From: Sambucus nigra
Lineage: Eukaryota > Streptophyta > Magnoliopsida > Dipsacales > Adoxaceae
DNA length: 64,000 bases
NCBI GenBank assembly: GCA_949130495.1
Contig: OX422211.1
Coordinates: 444,052,219 to 444,116,218, forward strand
Reading direction: 5' to 3'
Below are positions 22,894 through 34,373 of this stretch, piece after piece. The stretch's first letter is position 1, and each line of letters begins with the position of its first letter. The translations under genes and the position numbers were made by a program. A model generated the notes under the pieces. It did not search any database, was not told where the DNA came from, and was given only the letters and a program-made list of their open reading frames with translations.

Positions 22894-23418
22894 GGGTCAT
22901 TTTGACTTTACCACCAGTTTATTTGTCATTGTAAGACTTTAACCATAATTTTGTCTTCCTTTAGACTTTGCCACTTTTTTTCATTTATATATACTTTACC
23001 AAAAGTTTAGTTTCATTATTAAATTTTACCACACGTGGGGAAATCTAAAAGGTTTACAAAATATACAATTGATCCGACTGATTAAGTAAACCACCCTCTT
23101 GTTTCAATGGTAAGTCGTGTTGCACTATTAAGAATATGACGAGAAAAACAAAACAAAAAAGCACAAGGAATGAATAATATAGGTTGAGGTGATCAATTGA
23201 TCGACCTTCAAGCATGACTAAGGTATGTTATCATTCATTCTGCTTACTTATTTAGCTTTTCTCTTGTTATATTCTTAATGTCTCTCCTCATATCACTTAG
23301 TATATTTTGTGAATCCTTTAGACTTTTCCACTACTAGTAAAGTAAAGTTCAAAGAAAAATAAAATGGTGGGTAAAGTCTAATAATGAAACCTAAACTGGT
23401 GGTAAACTCAAAATGCCC
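22894..23418. mobile_element. Mutator-like MITE, about 525 bp
   Basis: Left end GGGTCATTTTGACTTTACCA and right end (reverse complement) GGGCATTTTGAGTTTACCAC continue into arms of more than 100 bp each that pair with about 75-80% match (for example ACCACCAGTTTA on both sides). The flanks tttttattt and attttcttt match at seven of nine bases, compatible with the 9-bp duplication of Mutator-like elements. The interior is non-coding. Confidence 0.7.

Positions 23419-24550
<1,132 letters not shown>

Positions 24551-24596
<46 letters not shown>
24551..24596. repeat. (TA)n(TG)n microsatellite
   Basis: TA dinucleotides run to about 24585, then TG to the LTR start at 24597. Confidence 0.9.
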
Positions 24597-24599
<3 letters not shown>

Positions 24600-25512
24600 A
24601 ACGTACCGTATTTTTGAGAATATTTAAATTACACGTGTGCTCATAATTAATTTGAGAAATAAAATAAATATTAATTAGTAAATATTGAATTAATATTTAT
24701 GTGTTATTATATTTACTTGTGTGATAAGTAAATGAAAATGTGTTATTTTACATTACGTCGTAAGTGGGTAAAATCGACAGGTTGACGATATCTTGTTAGA
24801 GACGCGCGTGTTGGATCGTATTGGATTGAGATGGAAAATTGATGTTAGGTGACTCGAATGGTGATTTGAAGTGCACGGATGATTCAAAATGAGTCGGAAT
24901 AGTCAAAATTAGGTACCTGCGGGTGGCAATCAACTTTTAGGGACTTTTTAGGCTAAACGAGACCCATATGGGAGTATTCAGCTCATTTTAATATTGTCAC
25001 TTAATCTAATTTCGGTATTTGGGAAATATGATGGGTTAGATGAAGGAGGCAACCAAATACTCATTCTAAAATACCTAGATGTGAGAGAGACTCAAAAAAA
25101 GAAGGGAAATTCAAGAGAAAACTCAGGAACATCAATTCGAAAAGAATTGGGGCCAATTTTCGAGAAAGAATCAACACACAAAGAGGATCCTAAGAGGAAG
25201 ATCAAAATTATTTACGGTTATAGGCAAGTGTTTAACTTTCTTTCATATTGTACGTTTTGTTTTAATTCATATCATAGTTTGGTGGAAACAAGTATGGATT
25301 TTGGGTGGGAATACATGTCAAAATGGGATTTGGGGAATGAAATTATAGAAAGTTAATTTGATTATAATACCATAAAAGATTTGAGATTAATTCATATATA
25401 AAAGATGTGATCTTGGATCAAATTTGTGATTGATTCATAGAAAAGATGTGATATTAAATGGTTCCTGTGAGAATTAAAGAAACCATGAAATTGAATTAAG
25501 AAAATTGATGAA

Positions 25513-25890
25513 TCTGACAGAAATTTTGACGTCACTTCAAACATATGCCATTTTATTTTTACTTCGAATTAGACTATGATTCATAGATAAAAAAGGTATG
25601 GATCTTAGCTTTCTAATTTGCTTTGAATCAGCTCATTTGGACTTCTGTGGAGGGAGTAATAGCTGTTTTAGTAAATAGTGTTTAATCCGTCAGAATATCT
25701 GATTTCGTGAAATTTGATGCCACTTTAAATGCATGTTATTTTATTTGTACTTCGAATTAGACTATTAATTATAGATGTAAAGAAAGGTATTGATCTTAGA
25801 TTTCCAATGAGATTTGAATCAGATCATTTAGACTTCTGCAGAGGGAGAAATAGTCATTTTAGTAACAGGCGTTTAATCTATCAGGATATT
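25513..25890 (+). repeat. 188-bp tandem duplication inside the LTR
   Basis: The word acttcgaattagacta occurs at 25561 and 25749, and the sequence for about 180 bp around each matches with scattered differences (for example ttgatgccactttaaa versus ttgacgtcacttcaaa). Confidence 0.8.
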
Positions 25891-26225
25891 AAAGTTATGC
25901 GAATTGCGACTTTTAAGAGTTCAAATGGGATAAAGACTCTTATATTTTTACCTATTTAAAGGGAGATCATATGGGGAATTTTTAAAGATCATATTAACTT
26001 AATCCCAATATACTTAAGAAGTGTCGTAGGCTAACGGGGAGTGAATTCAGTGTAAGGCAATACGTGACTAAGCGCATAAATGATCACGGGTGGAAATCGA
26101 GAAATCAGGTTAGGATTTCGGGATGGCTAGACTAAGTGTTAGGGTAGAGTGACATGGTATCCAGAAACATAAAATTTAAGAATTTATTATAAGTAAGTGA
26201 ATACTTGATAAATTGGAAGTCGGGG

Positions 26226-26228
<3 letters not shown>

Positions 26229-26283
<55 letters not shown>
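26229..26283. repeat. (AC)n microsatellite
   Basis: An AC run of more than 50 bases preceded by TA repeats directly abuts the fold-back element. Confidence 0.95.
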
Positions 26284-26285
<2 letters not shown>

Positions 26286-26662
26286 GTCAAGGTCTCCAAC
26301 ATACTTCCTAGCAATATACCTATGAACATACCCATTTTTTAAAATAGTAAAAAAATAATTTTGAGATGATATTTTTTATATGAGTTCATGATATTTCAGT
26401 GTGCCCCTGTAAAAAAAATCAACTGAAAATAATATTTTTTATTATTTTTAAAAATAGGTCAAAAAACTGACAGTTTTTACCCTTTAAAACTGTGTGTTTT
26501 TTTTTACCGATTTTTTAAAAATAATAAAACTCATTATTTTGAGCAAAAAATTTTATAAGGTTATACTAAAATATCATGAATCCATATAAAAAATATCAAC
26601 TCAATTTTTTTTTAATATTTTAAAAAAATAGGTATGTTCGTAGGTATGTTGAAGAGTCTGAC
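26284..26662. mobile_element. Fold-back (long hairpin) MITE inside the LTR, about 378 bp
   Basis: The left arm AGTCAAGGTCTCCAACATAC pairs with the right end, whose reverse complement reads AGTCAGACTCTTCAACATAC. The arms continue through acatacc(c/t)attttttaaaat and gatattttttatatg words almost to the centre, giving about 170-bp arms. No coding content. Confidence 0.75.
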
Positions 26663-28044
26663 TATATATAGGATATAGGGTATAGAGACAATATATATGT
26701 ATCATTATATATGTGTGTATGATATGATTATGTGAACATACCAATCTAGTACTATTAGGGAGGTTGAATGCCATGAGTGATCTCTACTGACAAATCTCAG
26801 CAGGTGTAGTATCGGCTCCAGGGTTGTAGGTCCATGAATGCCCATCCTATGTGACGTTGGAGATGTAGTGAGGTGATTTATGTCATGGTCATGACTCACT
26901 GGCTCAGGTCTATGACCACCTCCAATACGTTTACGATTTTCAGGTTCGGTGGTAAGATTTGGACCCGAGAGCCCAGGATGATGTGTGTATGTACTAGAGC
27001 ATGATAGAATTTTAAAGATTGGCATCTGCGAGGTAATGCCCTGGGAATTACGGTTATGCATATATAGTGAGTGATATATATGTGTACTTATTGTGATATA
27101 AAAAATACATATACATATGTGAATAAAATTATATACTAGCTTAAGACAGTAAGTGTGAATAATGATTTAATAACTATTGAAAGTTATTGAAAACGAATTA
27201 TATGATATTAACTTATGAATATTGAATTAATAACTTGTGAAAGATATTTGAAATTAATTAATTTAATTATAATTGAGAGTTATAATTGTTAAGTGGATGC
27301 GAAAATTAATGATATAAAATACGCGTGATACAGGGTAGCGTATGGGACTAAGATTAGTGTTGAGATTAGTTAGGCGGGATAGCATAACTAGGGTATTTAA
27401 AATACATGTGTTAGGTGTGCACAATAGATGAGGGGTGGGGAGTATCTCATGGGACCGTGACACCAGTTTAAATATGAAAGATTCCATTGCATATTTATTA
27501 ATATATTTTAAATACTTGCAAAATATTTTCAAAAGGTTTTGGGCTATGACTCGTATCAAAATATTTTCAAAACTTTTAGGTGTTCAGCCACATGGATGCC
27601 TAGCTTAACCATCTTTCTAGTCTGATGATATTGCTGCAATTGTGGATATCTGCAGGGATTGATTAAACGCTCCCATCCTTGAGATCTAGATAGGAGGTAC
27701 TTCGAGGTTTTTCCGGGCATGTCACCCAGTTAGTTGGCATTTATTTTTATTCAGTTTCTTTCATTTCAGTTAGTCGGACTATTGTATTGTGATTTTTACT
27801 GAGATTTATCGGTGAATTAATTTTTATCAGTGAGTGTGAGTTTTATAATTTGCATGCTTGGTTATGTGAATGAAAATTTTATGTAAGTAAGTTAATAAGT
27901 TTTAAAATTTGACACCAGGCCTAATAGGTTATTAGTAATTAAATTTTTTTCGACAATGATGATAAGAATAAACCAAATGAGATTCCTATTTTATTTTAGT
28001 AGAAGATTGATCACTCGCTATTAGAATAGGTGGGGTGTCACAGA

Positions 28045-28062
28045 TGGTACCAGAGCATCAGG
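28045..28062 (+). promoter_or_regulatory. Primer binding site (tRNA-iMet type)
   Basis: TGGTACCAGAGCATCAGG lies two bases after the LTR. It differs by one base from TGGTATCAGAGC, and the following TTCTAGTGTCCTTAG is identical to the related element's leader at about 50348-50362. Confidence 0.88.
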
Positions 28063-28314
28063 TTCTAGTGTCCTTAGAATATATGAAAACTTACTACATT
28101 TTCTGCGTCGCTTTTCTTGAAATAAAGCCCAATGCTTAGGAGTGTTGATTTCTATTACGATTTATGTTCTCCTTCTATTATGTATATTTGAAGTGAATCT
28201 TATACGGGTTCGGTTGGGTTTCATATTTTTAATAGTAGAATACGACCAATGAAGATCGTTAGGAGGATCGTAGGAGGAGAGGCTTAGACAGAGTCACAGA
28301 CTACTTAAGTAACG

Positions 28315-28584
28315 ATGAGTGGAACAGAGGTCCCCACTATTATTACTTAGGAGGTTAATGCTACGATGACCACTAGGGAGCAAAAGTTTCCCAAGCACCG
28401 CCACATCAAATGGTGGCGCCAATTCAAGCTCACCTAGTTCAGGTAGTATGGGAGAGAGTAAGAGGGGCCTTTTCAGAAGGGCTATCCACCGAAGTTTCAG
28501 GAAATTGCGGACATGATATTATTTAGCCAATGGAAGGAGGACATTCAAAGGTATTTGCATATGGTTGAGTGCGGTGATAGTTAG
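28315..28584 (+). pseudogene. gag remnant of the Tekay-like element, 5' piece
   Basis: After an ATG at 28315 the reading is broken by stops, but a gag-like segment is visible before the insertion point: PPKFQEIADM...QWKEDIQRYLHMVEC, comparable to the start of Tekay-type capsid. Interrupted at 28584 by the Tat element (target gttag). Continues at 40845. Confidence 0.6.
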
Positions 28585-29154
28585 TGTTGATGTAAAAAAT
28601 TAGATTATATATAATTATTTAATCACAGATAAATAAAATGAGACAAAGAACTTTTAAAGTGGTTCAGCCTTATAAGAATGGCCTACGTCCACTATTTCTG
28701 TTATTGCTGACTATTTGGAAATTCTCAATTACAAGTTTTCTCAAGAAATTCCGGTCCCCTTACAATGAGGATAATACAATGTATTTATAGCCCTAAGGCT
28801 GTAATTTGAAAGGGTAATACATTTAATGCCCCTTAAGCGTATACATCTTTATGATAATAATAAGCATTTAATGCGCAGTCAAACTGTTGGTTATCCGGCT
28901 ATTAATGCTTTGTCCGAGGTGTAACTCGGACCGCCTAAGTTCCTCGGTGCTCAAAAGTTCCTCGGTACTCAAAAGTTCCTCGGAGAGTTCTTGTAGGTCA
29001 GAGCATCTGAGTTGATCGTGGAAGCAGAGTTCCTCGTTGCAGTATGGTTCCTCGGAGTCGAGGTGTTGTTCGTAAGTGTTTGTCATTGCCATGTAGATTG
29101 CCACGTGTCTTCACCCAATTGAGCCATGTCAACAGACTAAATTTAGTATCAACA
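28585..29154 (-). repeat. 3' LTR of the Tat element, 570 bp
   Basis: On the minus strand it starts TGTTGATACTAAATTT and ends TTACATCAACA. TATA box CTATAAATAC (minus strand) at 28781-28790. Three short tcctcgg(t/a)..ctcaaaagt repeats near 28938-28985; the other LTR has one fewer. Confidence 0.95.
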
Positions 29155-29166
29155 GAAGCCCCCAAT
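29155..29166 (-). promoter_or_regulatory. Polypurine tract
   Basis: The minus strand reads TTGGGGGCTTC directly before the 3' LTR. Confidence 0.8.
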
Positions 29167-29584
29167 GTTTCATAGTTCAAAATTTGAGGAGTGTGGAACA
29201 TTCTTTCTCGCTATATGGCGGTTTTAAATGGTTATCCTAAAATTTAGGAGTATTTTCTCTTGCATTTATTTCTTCTTCCAAATTCGTAGAATCGCTCTTT
29301 TTTGAATTTTTCTAACTGCTTCGATTCCCGCGCCCCTTTTGTCTTTTTAGCCGCCGGTAATGTAACCGTCTCTTTTTGTAATCATTACTTTTACCCTTTC
29401 CCAAGGCAAAGTATTTAAACGTTGCAGAAAATCCCATCGTCTTCTACTTTTTCAAATTTGTCTCTTTGAGTTTTCCATCGTCTCTTTCTCTCCTGTGCGT
29501 TCATCTCTTCCATCATTTGTTGTCAACAGACTCATCTCTTTCCTGTAAGATTTTCTTCTTTCTCTTTGATTTCCTTCTTTCATC
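29167..29584 (+). promoter_or_regulatory. Candidate promoter and leader of the antisense gene
   Basis: A TATA-like GTATTTAAAC lies at 29411-29420, about 165 nt upstream of the ATG at 29585. The stretch between is a pyrimidine-rich leader (tcttctac, tctctttctctcctg), typical of plant 5' UTRs. There is no ATG between about 29430 and 29585. The LTR to the left points the other way, so this promoter would be independent. Prediction. Confidence 0.5.
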
Positions 29585-31777
29585 ATGGTTTATCCTGTAG
29601 AATCGATTGATAAATTTCGCTATGATTTCTCTATTCCCTCTTAGGTTATTTTGGAAGAGCTTTCTGAGCCTTCAGACTATTTTCGTTTGGCTGAGGGACA
29701 TTGGTTCCCCAGTCTCTTTGTTGCTGAGTGTGGCTTTTCTTTTCCCCCAAACCCTCTATGTCTGGAATTTTGTCAATACTTTGACGTAGTTCCTGCAAGA
29801 ATAGCTCCCAATACGTGGAGAATAGTTAACGGTGTTTATAAATTAAATCAAATTCATGGAACCCGTATAGGAATTCCTGAAATCATGTTTTGTTATAGAT
29901 GGGCTGTGGGCGATAATACTTTTTATTTAAAAACTAGGTTTTTAAATAGAGTTTTAGTGGTTAATCTCCCAGATGCCAATAGGGACTACTTTGAGCATGG
30001 GGTTGTTATGAAAAATTGGCAACACCCTCCATTGACTGGAGATGATGTTTACTAGGGTCCCAGATGTCCTCCCTATGGCAATGGGATAGGTTATTTTTAT
30101 TTTATTTTCAAAATTATGCTTCCTTTGTGTTTGATAAAATGAGCCACTGATATTTTAATTTTGATTTATTTTGCAGTTGACAGCAAAAGAAAATCTCCAA
30201 AAGAGGCAAATGTTAATATAGGGCACTTAAAACTTATCTGGAGTTTGCATCAGACTGTTGCTGATGAGCATATTAGGTCAGCTTCATATTTGCTGCAGTA
30301 CAAGAGTTACACCTCCTCTTTTACTGCTCGTCTGGTGATAAGCGACGCAGAACCAATACCAGCCTCTACCAGTTCTTCACCAGAGTCACATATTCCTTTG
30401 AGTGAAAGGATGAAGAAAATAAGACCTCCTACCCTTTTTGAGAAACCTGCCTCTGGTGCTGGTGAGGCAAAAAGAAGTAAGCTTGATGTCCCAGGAGAAT
30501 GGACAAAGAAAATTGATGCACCTCCCTCGGCTGCTCCTGTGAAGGTGGTCGAGAAGCCCCCAGTGGCCCCGAGCAAGGTTACTGCTCTAGGCGAGGTGAT
30601 TGTCATTTCTCCGACTAAGACTACAACGTTAGTCGAGAAAGTTGATGCTCCTCTAAGGAGGTTAAAGAAAAGCTCCTCTGTCAATTTGGCTGAATCCATC
30701 TCTCAGCCCCCGACTAGTGGTGTTCCCACTTTTGTTCCCCTGAGCTCTGCTATGAGTTCGGTGAAGACTTGGATCATTCTCGAGATCCAAGGTATTTAAG
30801 AAAACCTTTCTCGGGACACGGTTACCATATTAGCAGCTCATCACATTGCTTCTGTAAGTCCTATAGTCTTAAATTTTCATTCTTTCCTTTTTGTATCTGT
30901 GCACTAACTTGCTTTCGTTTTCTTTTCACAGTTGGTGAGCTGTTTTAATACAATTTTGAAGAAAGATGAAGCTATTAAAGCTTCAAGCTCCTCGTCTGGT
31001 GTAGAGGAAGCTTTGGTAGGCCTAGCGCAGTCTCTGAAATATTCTCGTCAGAAATATGATGATGATAAGGTAATCTGGGAGAAAAAACTTACTTCGACTG
31101 AGCAGGAGAAGGCTCAGGTTATTGAGGTCTCCAAGGGGTTGGAGAAAAAAATGAATGATTTGGAGAAGAAGAATAAAGAGCTCGAAGGGAAGCTCAAAAA
31201 TACTGGGTAGCTTGAAAATAAGCTCAAGTCTGCTGAGGAGGAGTTGGGTCAACTTCGGGAAGTAAGTCGTTAGAAAGAGGAAGTTGAGAATAAACTGAAG
31301 GCTGCTGACAATCTTCTTTCCGAGAAGCTTTCCTCGGAGAAGATAAAGAGTAAGTTGGCTGTGAAAAAATATTTCAGTGCCGACTGGGACAAAGGGTGGA
31401 ACAAAGGTTTGGCTGCCATGATGTCGCAAGTCGAATATGGCAGCCTCAAATACTTTAGAGATGGATGGGTCGCTGTTCTACAATAAATGAAAGTTGATGA
31501 AACTTCTGAATTATTTCAGCGACACATCCCTGGCCCCCCTCTAACTCCTGACGACGAAGAAGAGGACGAAGCTTCCTCTGAGGAGTCTTCCATGGTGATG
31601 CGAGACCAAGTTTCTCATCCCCTAGCCATCCAGCCCCCTAACGAGGAACTTTAACTACCTGCTACTTCCTCCGAGCAACCTCCAGCACTTCTCGAGCAAC
31701 CCTCTGCTCCATTCGAGCAACCTACCTCCTCGTCCCAACCTCCCGAGAATGTTTTGGGAGACAAGGAAAAGGTGTAG
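29585..31777 (+). pseudogene. Antisense gene A of the Tat element (PF04195-like N-terminus, coiled coil)
   Basis: The gene has three exons: 29585-30089, 30177-30853 and 30932-31777. The introns are GT-AG; the first is phase 1, the second phase 0, and both restore the frame. The total is about 675 codons. In-frame stops at 29642, 30053, 30797, 31208, 31271, 31484 and 31652 inactivate it, yet there is not one frameshift. The N-terminal 150 residues (FPPNPLCLEFCQYF...) resemble the domain called putative gypsy type transposon (PF04195). The middle is Ser/Pro/Lys-rich. Exon 3 encodes a long Lys/Glu heptad coiled coil, then WDKGWNKGL and an acidic tail with Glu-Gln-Pro repeats. AATAAA at about 31887 could end the transcript. 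Function unknown. Confidence 0.72.
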
Positions 31778-31984
31778 AGTTGTTCGAATTTCTCTCTCTA
31801 TTTTATTTTTCTTTGTCAAATGTAACTTCTGAACATGTAACTCTGAACCTTGTACTTCTGAACTTTGTACTTCTGAACTTTGTGATGTAATAAAATTTGA
31901 ACTTTTGCCTATGCATACTGTTGATTCTCTTCTTCATGCTCCGTTTTTACTCTTATTGATTATTGCTTTTTCTTTCTTTACTAG
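31778..31984 (+). other. Spacer or intron between antisense genes A and B
   Basis: It holds repeated cttctgaac..tgta words and AATAAA at about 31887, as a 3' UTR would. It also ends in a strong acceptor-like ttgctttttctttctttactag. Splicing from a GT at 31772 to 31984 would join A to B in phase 0. Confidence 0.5.
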
Positions 31985-33268
31985 TTTTTGGACAGGATGG
32001 AATTATTGTCTGCTCATGGTACAAAGCTGTTAAGGCAATGCAATGAGTATTTCAAAGCCGGTCATACAGACATGAGTGCAGCTCAAATCAGTGACATCCT
32101 CGGTCATGGTGCTTCAGAGCAAGCAATTGAAGCCTATCAGTATTTAAAGTGCCTACTCGATCGTGCAGTGGATAACAACGTAGCATATTATGATATGATT
32201 GAGTATCTCCAAGGCACTCTTGAAGAACTTCAGCAACAATATAAGGAATCCACTGCCCTTTTGCACGAGGGGTACGAGAAGAAGTATCAGCAAATATATG
32301 CCGATAAGGGATACGATAAATGATTTGCTGCTTATGATGTGCGGGAGAGAACGTTGAAGGCTGAGGTCGAAGAGCATAAACAAATAGATGAGTTATTAGA
32401 GCAAGAAAATAATAACCTGCAAAGAGAGGTGTCTCAGTTGAAGTCTGCAGCTTCCACCTCAAATGCTTTGATCCCAGTGATCGACGAGGGATTCTCTTTC
32501 TTAAAGGTCGAAAACGCCAACCTGAGGGATGAGTTGGAAACCTTGAAGAGGTCTGGCCCTTATACTCCTGTTCGTGGATGAGCAAGAGCTCCTCGGGGAC
32601 GAGCAAGAGCTACTCGGGTTCCTATCGAGGAACAGAGGACTCAATCTGCTCTAGAGAACTAGGCCTTCCAACTGTTGGCGAAGAACCAGGCATTGGCTGA
32701 GATGTCTAAGAAGATCAGGGGTCTGGAAGAGCATCTTTCTGCGCAGAAGTCTGTCTTGGAGAATAAAGAACTCTTTATCAAAAATCTCCACGAGCAGCTG
32801 GAAAGATTGACATATTAATTCCACAAGAAGCCCAGAGAATTCTGGATGGCTAGCTACAACGAGGATCTCTACCATTTGGATGATCATATCCAAAATGCAA
32901 ATAATGAGGGTTACAAACAGGGATGGTTGAATGCCTTAGGTGTGCTGTAACTGGAACAGGGTCATTACCTGTGGGATTACCATAATCCTGGGCTGCTCGA
33001 CCTACCAGTGCCACCATTTAAGCTTGATATGAGTTGGATCCCTGCTCGGGCCATCCCTTGGTGTCTGATTTCCAAATACCTCGACGATTACAATCTCCAT
33101 TCCAATGTCGAGATATCTCGTCCTGAGCACCTACTAGATCGACCATCTGTGATGAATATCAGGATGCTTGAAGATCTTAACTTCATAAATTCCCCTCATG
33201 CTTTAAATGATCCACCTGCTGGCGAGTAACCTATTTCAAAAGCAGAGGGGAAGAAACCAATAGAATAG
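31985..33268 (+). pseudogene. Antisense gene or exon B of the Tat element (coiled coil)
   Basis: One frame runs from the acceptor at 31984 (first ATG 31997) to TAG 33266-33268, about 424 codons on an ATG start. It is interrupted by stops at 32321, 32579, 32660, 32816, 32948 and 33227 but by no frameshift. The sequence is Leu/Glu/Gln-rich with coiled-coil stretches (around codons 115-190 and 220-270), a basic Arg-rich patch near 32579-32630, and a C-terminal part with several Trp and Pro residues. No domain recognised. AATAAA at about 33282 may be the poly(A) signal. It may be a separate gene or the last exon of gene A. Confidence 0.65.
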
Positions 33269-33660
33269 GAATCTTAATGTAATAAATTTGTATTTCATTC
33301 TTGATGTATTTTGTTCTACATTTAATGAAATAATTTTATTTACAAATCTTGACTGCCATTGTCTTGTAATTATAAAACACTTTACATTTGTGCATGTATA
33401 TCTGTTAAAAAGATAACAACATTGTGTTATTTGTCGATCAACTGGAGTTTGTTAAAACTTATTGTCGACTATCTTGAATTTGTGGTAATCATTTGATGAC
33501 TAACCAAAATTGATGATATTTTTTTCTCGACCAACTTGGTAGTAATTTAAAAAGTCACGAGTATAAAAAATTTTGCTCGATCACTTTCTCGTACTCATAA
33601 AATGTTTCCGACCAACCAAGGTCGATAAATTTTCTTCTCGGCCAACTATAGTTAGTGGGT
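33269..33660 (+). other. Spacer downstream of the antisense genes
   Basis: It contains poly(A)-type signals (aataaa at about 33282, gaaataatttt at about 33327) and increasingly degenerate copies of the 41-bp repeat (gaccaac words from about 33530). No ORF. Confidence 0.55.
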
Positions 33661-34245
33661 TTTTCTTACCAACCAATCTTTGGCACTTTTTGGAATAGTT
33701 TTACTTCCCGACCAACCCTAGTTGGCATTTTCGGGAATAGATTTACTTCCCGACCAACCTTAGTTGGCGTTTTTGGGAATAGATTTACTTCCTAACCAAC
33801 CAAGTTGGCGTTTTTAGGAATAAATTTACTTCCTAACCAACTGAGTTGGCATTTTTAGGAATAGATTTACTTCCTAACCAACCGAGTTGGCATTTTTAGG
33901 AATAGATTTACTTCCTAACCAACCGAGTTGGCATTTTTCGGAATAGATTTACTTCCTAACCAACCAAGTTGGCATTTTTAGTAATAGTTTTACTTCCCGA
34001 CCAACCTTAGTTGGCGTTTTCGAGAATATATTTACTTCCTAACCAACCAAGTTGGCATTTTTAGGAATAGATTTACTTCCTAACCAACCAAGTTGGCATT
34101 TTTAGGAATAGTTTTACTTCCCGACCAACCTTAGTTGGCGTTTTCGAGAATATATTTACTTCCCGACCAACCTTAGTTTGCGTTTTCGAGAATATATTTA
34201 CTTCCTAACCAACCAAGTTGGCATTTTTAGGAATAGATTTGAGTA
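33661..34245. repeat. 41/42-bp tandem repeat array, about 13 copies
   Basis: The word gttggc recurs at 33721, 33763, 33804, 33845, 33886, 33927, 33968, 34010, 34051, 34092, 34134, 34176 (changed) and 34217, so the period is 41 or 42. Two subtypes occur: one with CCTAACCAACCAAGTTGGC and one with CCGACCAACCTTAGTTGGC. Each unit contains the short inverted repeat CCAAC...GTTGG. It lies between the 3' ends of the antisense module and of pol, which converge here. Confidence 0.95.
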
Positions 34246-34373
34246 GTCCGAGATCTGCTGAGTAGTGTGTAGCACTAGTATTTCGCAAAAAATTTCCAAT
34301 AAAAGGAAAGAAACTGGGCAGAACATTGTCACTTTATTCATACTGATGAAACTGCATTACATAAGAGTTTACA

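Larger units (their letters stand above)
24597..28042 (+). repeat. 5' LTR of a Tekay-like gypsy element, about 3446 bp
   Basis: It starts TGTAACGTACCG, like TGTAATACCCCG in the related LTRs at 61559 and (inverted) 53361, and ends GGTGGGGTGTCACA before a tRNA-iMet primer site. The 3' end has the same GATCACTC...GGGGTG layout as the element at 42912-53361. It holds a 188-bp tandem duplication, an AC microsatellite and a fold-back insertion. No partner LTR is in the window. Confidence 0.8.

Noticed and set aside
24994..25356. 120-codon plus-strand ORF as a host gene
   Set aside because: It lies wholly inside a 3.4-kb LTR, shows no domain and no splice structure.
33661..34245. Regular 41-bp repeats as a possible CRISPR array
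   Set aside because: There are no unique spacers between repeats, the repeats are directly contiguous with two subtypes, and the context is a eukaryotic retrotransposon.
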